64,000 bases of DNA from Pseudomonas sp. MYb60. GTDB lineage: Bacteria; Pseudomonadota; Gammaproteobacteria; Pseudomonadales; Pseudomonadaceae. Below the pieces are notes generated by a model. The model did not search any database. It saw only the letters and a list, made by a program, of their open reading frames with translations, and was not told where the DNA came from. A program made the position numbers and the translations under genes. The stretch's first letter is position 1, and each line of letters opens with the position of its first letter. Shown one piece after another: positions 24,601 to 33,824 of this stretch. The stretch lies in assembly GCF_002979555.1 (NCBI RefSeq), contig NZ_PCOZ01000015.1, forward strand, positions 39,040 to 103,039, read 5' to 3'.

Positions 24601-27600
24601 ATGTCTCCTGCACTCAATCAAATTCTTGCTGAACGTCAGCGCGACGCAATGGTGGCGTTCTACCTGGCCAAGGTCATGCCCCTCAACCGTTCCAACCACG
24701 CGCCGGTAACCGCAGACCATCTCTACACCCATTGGCTGCTGGACCCGCACGTCAGCCCGGTCGTTACCACCACCCGCATTGCCTGCGCAATTGCCAGTGT
24801 GCAGCAGTACCTGCACAACCTGCTCCAAGGGCTGGAGCCCGGGTATGAAACGCGCGGCCCCAGTGCGGCCGACGAAGCCCAGTGGCGTGACCGTCTGCAG
24901 TCCTACTCGCTGTGGCGCGCACACCAGCAAGTGCACAACGACCCGGTCAGCTTCCTCGACCCTGCCCTGCGCCAAGGTAAAAGTGCAAGCTTCAAACAGT
25001 TGGAGCAAGACCTCAATCAAACCCAACTGCAAGCCGACGATGTACTGAGCGCCGTGCAGGCCTACCTCAACCGGTTCGAAGAACTGGCCAATCTGAAAAC
25101 CCTCAACGGCTACATCGACGGTGACAACGATCACCTGACTCGCAGCGTGTATTATTTTGTCGGCAAATCCAGCTCTGAAAACTCCTACTATTGGCGCTCG
25201 CTGGACATGCGGGAACGCGCATCAGTGGGCGATGCACAACATCACCGGCCTTGCCCGACGGCCTGGAGCGACTGGCAAAAAATACCCCTCTCGATCAGCG
25301 AGGATGTGCCGGAGCACACTATCAGGCCGGTGCTTTTCAATGGTCGCCTGTTCGTCATTTGGGCGCAGTGCCTGCGGCCTGTCAGTTCTTTCGCTGACAC
25401 GGTGGCCTTTGAAACCCAGGCCGACGACGAGTCGACGCAGGCTTACCAGCAGCGACTTGAGCAACGCCTGAAAAGCCATTACCTGCAACTGCGATTAAAT
25501 TATTCCTACAAGAAATTCGACGGCAGTTGGAGCGTGCCTCAGGCCTGTATCCAGGAATACTGCGTCATGAAAGCCTTGTACGACCTCAATCAGGACAATC
25601 TGAAAAACGCGATCCGCACCATTGCCGCCCTGAATGCGCAGACCACACCTCCCACGTTGTTCCTGAGCCTGAGCGCAGGCCTCAATCACCACAGCCCCTC
25701 CAGCGCGGCTCCATCTACGGCACTGTTCCTCGAAGCGGCGCGTCTCGACCAGCATCTGACGGTACAGACGCTGTTTTCCAAAGGCGGTCCGTGGGCCCGG
25801 GCCTTTGATGATGCTGACGCCAAACTGACAGAGCGGTGCTGGGCCCTGTTCTGCCAGCACAACCACACGAACTTTCAATTCATGCTGCCTCAGACCGGGC
25901 AGCAGCACGTCAGTCCCATCTCCCATCAGGCTCCCCATACGGGCACCCGCCAATGGGATTTTGAAGGGACCCAGGCCAGGGTACTGGAGCTCGACCCAAA
26001 GACAGGTGTGCTGCTCAACGTCACCACCTCGCAGCTGGAGGTCAACGTAAGACTGGCGCAGGAATTCACCCACCACCGGACCGTCATCTTCGAAAACGGA
26101 CAATCCTCGACCCGGTTGAAGATAACCCTCAGTACCAGTGAACCGAACACACTAGGCAGCCTCACGCTGGACGCACACTCGTCGATAGAGTTTCACGCAC
26201 CTTTCTTACTGGCATTGCCCGACAACCTGATCAAACTCAAGGTGCTGTGTAACCGGACAAACATCATTTACGAGGATTTCATCCGACGTGAATCGGCCAC
26301 ACCGTATCTGGCGTGGCCTGCTGCGTCGCAGGGGAACAGGCCTAGCGATGGGATCGTTCTCAGCCTCGACCAAGCGAACGTCGACGCAGAAGCGTTCGAC
26401 TATTACTTCAATAATCGTCACTGCGACTACACCGTGACCCTGAGTGTCTATGACCTCTCCTGCACCCGCCTGCTGAACACCGTCGTCATCGACACCTTGC
26501 GAACCACCCAACGCCAACGCATGTACCGTCCCGTGGTCATGCACCCGCTTAACGCCGACAACCCCACCCCGTCGAGCCCCAACCGCGCCAACACGTTCCT
26601 GGTGGGGATGGCGGAGCGCTCACGGCGCGTCTTGCACGCCAGTGAGCGTGAGCTTGGCGCCGCGCATACCCATCGCGCGCAAATCGACCTGAACCCCGAC
26701 ACACTGCGACCGCTGGGCGAACTTGGCCAGGGCCGCACCAGTACCCTGACCTTGATATACGGCGTGCTGATTCTGGAAGCCGATGTGTATCACACCGACG
26801 TCGTGGTCCTGGGTTACGCCTTGAAAGCTGCAACATTCAGCCTCGACCTGCGCCAAAACAAGCCCGCGATCCCCGAGGCCCCAGGCATCCGACGCTATCT
26901 ATCCAACGCTCAGGGGAGCGCCGAATTTATCCAGTTCAGTGCTACCAGTGTCGAGCCTGGTTCGCGCACGTTGAGTGCGATACGCACCAATACCTCGATT
27001 GCCTACCTGCTGGCTAAACATGCCAATGTCAGCCTCAGTGCATTGTTTGACATGCCCCTGAGTACCTGGCGAGAACCGCCCCTGGGAGACGGGCAACCCA
27101 GCAGCGCACTGGACTTCCATGGTGCCCACGGCAAGTCATATTGGGAGCTGTTCGTTTACCTGCCGTGGCTGCTGGCCCATCGTCTTGACCAGGAACAACA
27201 GCATGAACAGGCGCATACCTGGGTACGCTACCTATTCGATCCGCTGCGCAAGGCTGACCCGCCCACCGGCCTCCCGGCCCATTGGCGCGTACCCGCCTTG
27301 GTGCCTGACCAGGCCGATCCGAGTTATGCCGCCCTGTTGCCCCATGACCCCCATCAGCTCGCGCTCAGTAAACCTGTGTACCTGCGTCAAGCACTGTATT
27401 TACTGTACGTGGACATCCTGCACAACGCGGGAGACAGCGCCTATCGCCAAATGACCCGTGACGGGCTCAATGAGGCCAAGCTTTGGTATGTGCGAGCCAA
27501 AAACCTGTTGGGACCCAGACCCCCGATCAACGCGGTGGAGCCCTGGACCCAAAGGACACTGGCAAGTCTTGCCCAGGACCAAAAGCCCGCCTCGGCGCTC

Positions 27601-29310
27601 AGCCCGGACAGCACTTACGGGTGCCGCACAGTGAGCGCCACCCTGTTGGCCCGGTGGGACCGGATCGAGAGTCGCCTGCATAACCTGCGGCATCACCTCG
27701 ACCTGAGCGGCAAGCCCCTGAACCTGCCACTCTACGCGGCCCTGTTGGCACCGCACACCCTGGTGGCCGCGTACGCTCAGGGCCTCGCCACCAACGGCCC
27801 GCGCGCGTTGTTGAAACGGGCACACGTAGGCCACTATCGTTTTCAGGTAGTGCTCGGCCACGCCTTGCGGGCCGTCGATAACCTGTCCCAACTGGGCGCG
27901 GCGTTATTGGCGCTTTATGAGCGAAAGGAACAGGCGCATTTCCTCGAAACCCAGCAGTTTCAGGCCCTGAACCTGGCGGCAATTGCCATAGAACAGCAAA
28001 CCCAAGCCATGCACATGGACCTCAAGGCCCAACACGCCTTGCAGGCTGGTCGCCAGCTTGTTGAAGACCGCCAGCGCTTCTACCAGACCCTGCTCCGTCA
28101 GGGTATCTCCTCCAGCGAGGCCCAAGCCGGCCAGCGCCTTCAAGATGCCGGCAAGTGGGACGCGGCCGCCTTCGCCGCACAAGCCGGTAGCGGGCTTGCC
28201 ATGCTGCTCCCCAACATTTTTGGTACGTCCAACGGTGGCATCCGCTACGAAGGCGCGTTTGTCGCCCTGCAAGCCGCCGCTCAAGGCGTGGCCAATGAAC
28301 AGCGCGTCACCGCCCAGCACCTGGACCGCGCGGAGCAGTTCGGCAGGCGCGCTCAGGAATGGACACATGCACTGGAACAGGCGCGCCTGGAGTTGGCACA
28401 CGTCGACGCCCAACTCGCCGCGTTCAGCCAGCAGCAGGAGCAGACGCGCCTGCAGTTGCACTTGGCACAGACTACGCTGGAGCAGACTCGCACCTTGTAC
28501 GAAGTCCTTGGCAAACGCTTCGCCAAGGAACAGCTCTACGACTGGCTCAAAACCCAGCTCACCAGCGTCTATAACCAAGCGTATGACGCAACGCTGACAC
28601 TTTGCCTGAACGCCGAGGCCAGTTGGCGGCATGAGCGCGCGCAATGGCACAAAACCTTCATTCACTCCTCACCCTGGAATCCGCAATGCCGAGGCCTGAG
28701 CGCCGGGGAAACACTTAAGGCCAATCTGCTGGCCATGGACAGCGCGTACATTGATCTAGATGAGCGCAGTCTGGAAATCACCAAGACATTTTCATTGCGC
28801 CATCTGCACGACCAGGACCCGCTGTCTACCTATGACCAGAACTGGCCGACGATGAAAGCCGCCTTGGTCAGCGGTGGAACGCTGCGCTTTGAACTGACCC
28901 GCGCGCTACTCGACGAGGATTATCCGAACCATTACTTGCGCAGGATCAAGAGCGTCAGCGTGTCCCTGCCTACCACCCTGGGGCCCTACGAAGATATCCG
29001 TGCGATCTTGAGCCAGACCGCGCATTCCACCTGGCTGTCGCCCGGAGAGGGCGATGATGCGAACAATGTGCTCAAAGACCTGCGCGTGCGCCAGGAAGTG
29101 GCGCTGTCCAGCGGACTCAACGACAGCGGCCTGTTTACCTTGAATTTCGAGCAGGACGAACGTTATCTGCCGTTCGAATACACAGGCGCGGTGTCGTCCT
29201 GGCAGTTGTCGTTTCCCAATCCGACACGTCAGGCCGACGTGCTGGAAGCCCTGACTGACATCATCGTGCACCTGCGCTACACCGCCAAAAACGGCGGAGG
29301 CCTTTCATGA
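24601..29310 (+). CDS. Tc toxin A component, C-terminal subunit (TcaB/TccB-like)
   Basis: A 1,569-residue protein with the ABC-toxin N-terminal region (DHLYTHWLLDPHVSP, then AIASVQQYLHNLLQGLEPG), a neuraminidase-like portion (YYFVGKSSSENSYYWRSLD), a long coiled coil at about residues 1250-1310, and the TcB-binding C-terminal part from about 1357 (SPWNPQCRGL ... RYLPFEYTGAVSSWQL). The coiled coil corresponds to the TcA channel helices. ATG 24601 lies six bases after AAGGA; ATG 24595 in the same frame is too close to it. The 3' end overlaps tcB by four bases, coupling their translation. Confidence 0.93.
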   Translation: MSPALNQILAERQRDAMVAFYLAKVMPLNRSNHAPVTADHLYTHWLLDPHVSPVVTTTRIACAIASVQQYLHNLLQGLEPGYETRGPSAADEAQWRDRLQSYSLWRAHQQVHNDPVSFLDPALRQGKSASFKQLEQDLNQTQLQADDVLSAVQAYLNRFEELANLKTLNGYIDGDNDHLTRSVYYFVGKSSSENSYYWRSLDMRERASVGDAQHHRPCPTAWSDWQKIPLSISEDVPEHTIRPVLFNGRLFVIWAQCLRPVSSFADTVAFETQADDESTQAYQQRLEQRLKSHYLQLRLNYSYKKFDGSWSVPQACIQEYCVMKALYDLNQDNLKNAIRTIAALNAQTTPPTLFLSLSAGLNHHSPSSAAPSTALFLEAARLDQHLTVQTLFSKGGPWARAFDDADAKLTERCWALFCQHNHTNFQFMLPQTGQQHVSPISHQAPHTGTRQWDFEGTQARVLELDPKTGVLLNVTTSQLEVNVRLAQEFTHHRTVIFENGQSSTRLKITLSTSEPNTLGSLTLDAHSSIEFHAPFLLALPDNLIKLKVLCNRTNIIYEDFIRRESATPYLAWPAASQGNRPSDGIVLSLDQANVDAEAFDYYFNNRHCDYTVTLSVYDLSCTRLLNTVVIDTLRTTQRQRMYRPVVMHPLNADNPTPSSPNRANTFLVGMAERSRRVLHASERELGAAHTHRAQIDLNPDTLRPLGELGQGRTSTLTLIYGVLILEADVYHTDVVVLGYALKAATFSLDLRQNKPAIPEAPGIRRYLSNAQGSAEFIQFSATSVEPGSRTLSAIRTNTSIAYLLAKHANVSLSALFDMPLSTWREPPLGDGQPSSALDFHGAHGKSYWELFVYLPWLLAHRLDQEQQHEQAHTWVRYLFDPLRKADPPTGLPAHWRVPALVPDQADPSYAALLPHDPHQLALSKPVYLRQALYLLYVDILHNAGDSAYRQMTRDGLNEAKLWYVRAKNLLGPRPPINAVEPWTQRTLASLAQDQKPASALSPDSTYGCRTVSATLLARWDRIESRLHNLRHHLDLSGKPLNLPLYAALLAPHTLVAAYAQGLATNGPRALLKRAHVGHYRFQVVLGHALRAVDNLSQLGAALLALYERKEQAHFLETQQFQALNLAAIAIEQQTQAMHMDLKAQHALQAGRQLVEDRQRFYQTLLRQGISSSEAQAGQRLQDAGKWDAAAFAAQAGSGLAMLLPNIFGTSNGGIRYEGAFVALQAAAQGVANEQRVTAQHLDRAEQFGRRAQEWTHALEQARLELAHVDAQLAAFSQQQEQTRLQLHLAQTTLEQTRTLYEVLGKRFAKEQLYDWLKTQLTSVYNQAYDATLTLCLNAEASWRHERAQWHKTFIHSSPWNPQCRGLSAGETLKANLLAMDSAYIDLDERSLEITKTFSLRHLHDQDPLSTYDQNWPTMKAALVSGGTLRFELTRALLDEDYPNHYLRRIKSVSVSLPTTLGPYEDIRAILSQTAHSTWLSPGEGDDANNVLKDLRVRQEVALSSGLNDSGLFTLNFEQDERYLPFEYTGAVSSWQLSFPNPTRQADVLEALTDIIVHLRYTAKNGGGLS

Positions 29311-32300
29311 GTGCCGAGCAGACCTCCCACGCGGCCCCTCGGCTGCCCACCCTGCCCCAGACCGGCGGCGCATTGCAGGGCCCTGGACTCCAATGGGGGC
29401 AGGTCGGCATGACGGGCGAAGCCCGCCTGGACGTGCCACTCCCGCTGTCTGCCGGACGCGGCTTTGATCCGGCGCTGAGCCTGAGCTATCGCAGCAGCCG
29501 AGGTAACAGCGCCTTCGGCCGTGGCTGGGATATTTCCTGTGCAAGCATCGGGCGAGATACGCGCAGGGGTGTCCCGTCCTATGGCGAAGATGACGTGTAC
29601 GTCGGTCCCACCGGCGTGGAACTGATTCCTGAGCGCGATCCCCAAGGCCGCCTGCACAGCACATCCTGGGATCACTTCAACGACCTGAAGTTGACTCAGA
29701 CATACCGGGTGGTTCGCTACGTGCCGGTGATAGAGAGTGACCATGGCCGGATAGAACATTGGTCAAACCCGGTGGATATCGCCGGGTTCTGGCTGGTCCA
29801 GAGTGCAGACGGTTGCGTGCACCTTTACGGCAGGACTGCCAGTGCCCGTATTGGCGACCCGCAGCGGCCGGAACAGGTTGCGCAGTGGTTGCTGCAGGAA
29901 AGCCTCAACCCGCTGGGTGAGCAGATTTACTACCACTACAAAAAGGAAGATCAGGCACCGACCGCCCCACATGACTATCGCGCCCAGTCCTACCTGGCAC
30001 GCGTCTACTACGCCAACCTGACGCCGCGCGCGCACCTGTCGTTGTGGGAAGGAACCGAGCCGAGCGGCGAGCAGTGGCATTTCCAGATGCTATTGGACTA
30101 CGGGGAACGTACCGCCGAGCTGAACCTGGCGCCCACCTACAACGAAGAACAGTCGTGGACTGTGCGCAACGATGCCTTCTCAAACTATGCCTTCGGTTTC
30201 GAGTTGGGCACACGGCGCCTGTGCCGGCAAATCCTGATGTATCACTTTTTCCCGGCCGAGGCCGGTATGGGAGAGGTGCCCGTGCTGACCCGGCGCATGC
30301 TGCTGGAATACACCAGCGGCAGGCTGGCAGGTTGCCAACTGCGCGCCATCCATCAACACGCCTATGACGCTGACGGCGCCCAATTTTCCTGTCCTCCACT
30401 GGAGTTGTCGTACCGCTCATTCAAGCTGCTCGCAGACAGCCGGCGCTACCAGTCTTTTGCTGCGATGGCCGGGCTCAACGACGGCCAGCGCTATCAATTG
30501 GTAGACCTCTACAATGATGGTTTACCTGGCATCCTGCTGCGCGACGCCAAGAGCTGGTACTACCGCGAACCACAACGGGGCGTCTCAGCCCACGATGGCA
30601 ATGCCGTGACGTACGGCTCCTGGAAACCACTCGAGCGAATACCGGTCAATGGCCCCGGTGCCCATCAGGCTCTGGTGGACATGGACGGCAATGGACGCCT
30701 GGATTGGGTCACGACCCAACCAGGCCTCAGCGGCACCTTTACCCTCGACGACCGCCGCGAATGGTCGAGCTTTACGCCCTTCGCCGCGCTGCCGCTGGAG
30801 TTCTTCCACCCTCAGGGCCAACTGGCCGACCTGATGGGGGCGGGCCTCTACGATCTGGCCTTGATCGGCAGCCGGAGCGTGCGCCTATATGCCAACCGTC
30901 AAACTCAGGGGTTCGGCCCGGCCCTGGAAGTGCCTCACGCTGCGCTGGACGATAGCCTTCCCCTGCCAAGCAATGGACCCAGTGAGCGGGTGGCCTTCTG
31001 CGATGTACTCGGCAGCGGGCAACAACACTTGGTACGCATTCGCCACGACGAACTCAAATGCTGGCCGAACCTGGGCCGGGGCCGCTTCGGCAAGGGGTTT
31101 GTGTGGGCCAACTTGCCGTTTGCACACGAGCACTTTGATGCGGCCAATGTACGCCTGGCGGACCTCAAGGGATGCGGGGCTGTCGACCTGCTGTATGTTG
31201 ACACCGAACACCTGCTGATCTTCATGAACCGCAACGGCCAGGGCCTTGAACCGACGCCCATCAAACTGCCCTGGCCCGACGGCGTGCGCCACGACGCCAC
31301 GTGCCAGGTAAGCTTCGCCGATCTACAAGGCCTTGGCTGTGCCAGCCTGGTGCTGACCGTGCCGCACATGACGCCACAGCATTGGCGATATGACTTCACC
31401 CCGCAAAAGCCCTACCTGCTAACCGGGCTGGCCAATAATATGGGGCTGCTGGCAAAAATTGAGTACCGCAGCAGTGCCCAGGAATGGCTGGACGAAAAAC
31501 AGCAACGCTCGCTATCGGGCCAGAGCGTGTCCAGCGGGCTGCCGTTCCCGCTGCCGGTGGTCGTTGGGCATGTCCAGCAGGATCAGGTCAGCGGCAACCT
31601 GCTGTCCCGTCACTGGCAATACCGTGAAGGCTTCTACGATTCTGATGAACGTCAATTTGTCGGATTTGCGCATTTATTGGAAACCGACAGCACGCCCCGC
31701 GTCGACCCCTTATCGGCAACCGACCCGGCGGCTCAAGTGACCAAGCGCTGGTTTTACACCGCGAAACCGGGCGGGCCCACAGCCGACTTTTTCAGAGGCG
31801 ACGCGCAGGCGCCCACGCTCAAATCGGCTCTGACCACCTACTGGGACGAAGCAAGCGGCCTGGATCTGCGCCACGTTCCACTTAACGCCGCCGAACGCCG
31901 CGTGGTGAGCCTCGCGCTGAAGGGTGTACTGCTGCGCGAGGAAACCTACGCCACCGCCGATCCTCCCGAAGACGCAGTTCCCTACTCGGTGCAACAGCAT
32001 CGCTACCAGGTGCGCCTGACAAGGCCTTCGCGCCACCCTCAAGCACGATCGAGTGCACTCGCAATGCCATTGGAAACGCTGACCTGTGTCTACGAGCGCC
32101 AAGCGGATGACCCCGTCTGCCATCAGGTCATCAACCTGCGCCGCGACAAGTACGGTGCACTTGTCCACAGCATCACGTTCAACTACCCCAGACGCACTAC
32201 GGCTGCAGACACCCCACCCTTCAACGCCCCCCATGAACAGCAATGGTGGCGCGACGCGCACGACCCGGCGCAACAAATCGGCTACCTGAGCGAATCGCGG

Positions 32301-33779
32301 GCCCAGTACATTCACCTCGACCAGCCACAACGCTGGCGGCTGCACCTGCCTTGGCGCCAACGCAACAATACTTTGGAACTGGCTAAGTCAGCCCTTGCCG
32401 AAGGGCATTTAAGCCATGAACATTTCGCCAGTCACTTCGCCCACAATCCGCTGCATCAACGGCGCCAACTGAGTGGTTTGTCGCAGCATCATTACTGCAC
32501 GCCCGGTAGTACTTCACCGTTGCCTGCCGGCAAGGCCAGCTTCCAGGCGCTGATGAGCCATACCGAGGTCGCGATCCTCGATGAACAAGCGCTGGCGGCC
32601 TATGAAACGCTTCCGTTGGGTTTGGTCTCGAACCTTCCTTCATGGCTGCAGGATCAGCACTACCGGCGCATGACGTCATTTCTCCCAAGCGACGACAAGG
32701 ATCAATTGCCGGCAATGCTTTGGTCGGTCGAGCAAAACCTCAGCAGCTATGCGGGCCCCGAGCTGTTTTACCGTGTTCGACGCTTCCAGGCGAGCCATAG
32801 CCATGGCGACACCCTTCTCGACTACGACACCTACACCTTGCGACTCACAGCGCTGAAAAGTCCTGACGGCTGCCGCACCGAAGTGCACTACGACTACCGG
32901 CTCGGCTTGCCCCTGACCTTCATTGATGCTCAACGCACGCGCCTGTTCGCGCGCTACACCGCATTTGGGCAACTGTGCGCCAGCGGCCTCTCGGGTCAGG
33001 AAAAGGGCAACGCCGTGGGCACCGACGTCCAGGGCATCGACGCGCGCCTGCGTGGCGTCACACCAGCCGAAGCGCTCGACGTCCCTCACGTGACATTGGG
33101 CAGTGCCCAAAGCGCCTGCATCTACGCGTCGCTCAGTTGGATGGGGCACATTGCACCGACAGTTCTCAACGAGGCCTGGGTCAGTCAGGGTTACTTGCTG
33201 CCCAGCGGGCATATCCGCGCATCAGCCCGCGCCCGGCTGAAAACCAAATCTGTGCTGAGCGCATCTGAACAACAGCTCAAGCACCTGATCGATACGGCCA
33301 GGCGGGACCCCGTGCACGTCGTCGTCCTCCAAACCGACCATCTGCAGGGCGCGGATGCGGCACCCGATAAAAACGTACACGTGGCGCTGGCGTTCACTGA
33401 TGGTTTCAGCCGCGTCGTGCAAACGCTACAGAAAACCCAGGCGGGCGATGCCTTCAACATCGATGCCCGGGGAATGCCGGTGCGCAATGCCGAGCAGACA
33501 CCCCAGATCCTGCACAGTGCGGCGCGATGGCGTGTTGAAGCGCCCGTTGAATACAACAACAAGGGCCTGGTGGTGCGCACCTGGCGCCCGTACTTTGTCA
33601 CTCGTCCGCTATTTGTCACCGACGCATCGATCAAGGCGGTTCTTTCGGTTGATCACAGGTTTTATGACCCCTTGGGTCGTCTTATTCGTACCTTATCTGC
33701 TGGCGCAGACACCTGCCGCCAAACCTATCAGGCCTGGTACACGGTCAGTGAGGATGAAAACGACACTCAAGGGCTCTGA
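29307..33779 (+). CDS. Tc toxin B component (TcaC/TcdB-like, SpvB domain)
   Basis: A 1,490-residue TcB that with TccC forms the closed cocoon around the cytotoxic cargo and docks on the TcA channel. The N-terminal SpvB domain (about 15-300) has GGALQGPGLQWGQ, GRGFDPALSLSYRS and NSAFGRGWDIS. FG-GAP-like repeats follow (LVDLYNDGLPGILLRD, LVDMDGNGRLDWVTT). The Mid/N and Mid/C regions include NMGLLAKIEYRSSAQEW and DERQFVGFAHLLETDS. The C-terminal part has RHS-like YDYRLGLPLTFIDAQRTR. Length matches TcaC of Photorhabdus. It starts inside the last codons of the TcA gene. Confidence 0.95.
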   Translation: MSAEQTSHAAPRLPTLPQTGGALQGPGLQWGQVGMTGEARLDVPLPLSAGRGFDPALSLSYRSSRGNSAFGRGWDISCASIGRDTRRGVPSYGEDDVYVGPTGVELIPERDPQGRLHSTSWDHFNDLKLTQTYRVVRYVPVIESDHGRIEHWSNPVDIAGFWLVQSADGCVHLYGRTASARIGDPQRPEQVAQWLLQESLNPLGEQIYYHYKKEDQAPTAPHDYRAQSYLARVYYANLTPRAHLSLWEGTEPSGEQWHFQMLLDYGERTAELNLAPTYNEEQSWTVRNDAFSNYAFGFELGTRRLCRQILMYHFFPAEAGMGEVPVLTRRMLLEYTSGRLAGCQLRAIHQHAYDADGAQFSCPPLELSYRSFKLLADSRRYQSFAAMAGLNDGQRYQLVDLYNDGLPGILLRDAKSWYYREPQRGVSAHDGNAVTYGSWKPLERIPVNGPGAHQALVDMDGNGRLDWVTTQPGLSGTFTLDDRREWSSFTPFAALPLEFFHPQGQLADLMGAGLYDLALIGSRSVRLYANRQTQGFGPALEVPHAALDDSLPLPSNGPSERVAFCDVLGSGQQHLVRIRHDELKCWPNLGRGRFGKGFVWANLPFAHEHFDAANVRLADLKGCGAVDLLYVDTEHLLIFMNRNGQGLEPTPIKLPWPDGVRHDATCQVSFADLQGLGCASLVLTVPHMTPQHWRYDFTPQKPYLLTGLANNMGLLAKIEYRSSAQEWLDEKQQRSLSGQSVSSGLPFPLPVVVGHVQQDQVSGNLLSRHWQYREGFYDSDERQFVGFAHLLETDSTPRVDPLSATDPAAQVTKRWFYTAKPGGPTADFFRGDAQAPTLKSALTTYWDEASGLDLRHVPLNAAERRVVSLALKGVLLREETYATADPPEDAVPYSVQQHRYQVRLTRPSRHPQARSSALAMPLETLTCVYERQADDPVCHQVINLRRDKYGALVHSITFNYPRRTTAADTPPFNAPHEQQWWRDAHDPAQQIGYLSESRAQYIHLDQPQRWRLHLPWRQRNNTLELAKSALAEGHLSHEHFASHFAHNPLHQRRQLSGLSQHHYCTPGSTSPLPAGKASFQALMSHTEVAILDEQALAAYETLPLGLVSNLPSWLQDQHYRRMTSFLPSDDKDQLPAMLWSVEQNLSSYAGPELFYRVRRFQASHSHGDTLLDYDTYTLRLTALKSPDGCRTEVHYDYRLGLPLTFIDAQRTRLFARYTAFGQLCASGLSGQEKGNAVGTDVQGIDARLRGVTPAEALDVPHVTLGSAQSACIYASLSWMGHIAPTVLNEAWVSQGYLLPSGHIRASARARLKTKSVLSASEQQLKHLIDTARRDPVHVVVLQTDHLQGADAAPDKNVHVALAFTDGFSRVVQTLQKTQAGDAFNIDARGMPVRNAEQTPQILHSAARWRVEAPVEYNNKGLVVRTWRPYFVTRPLFVTDASIKAVLSVDHRFYDPLGRLIRTLSAGADTCRQTYQAWYTVSEDENDTQGL

Positions 33780-33791
33780 CAGTCAACGAGC

Positions 33792-33818
33792 ACCTGGCCG
33801 GTATTGCACCGGCCAGGT
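33792..33818. terminator. Hairpin between convergent tcB and tccC genes
   Basis: ACCTGGCCGG (33792-33801) pairs perfectly with CCGGCCAGGT (33809-33818) around a seven-base loop. It lies in the 45-base gap between the two stops, so it probably ends both transcripts, although no T run is present. Confidence 0.65.
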
Positions 33819-33824
33819 CAAGGG

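Noticed and set aside
24560..24601. A frameshift splitting one tcA gene
   Set aside because: Each half has its own ribosome binding site and family-typical ends, as in TcaA/TcaB.
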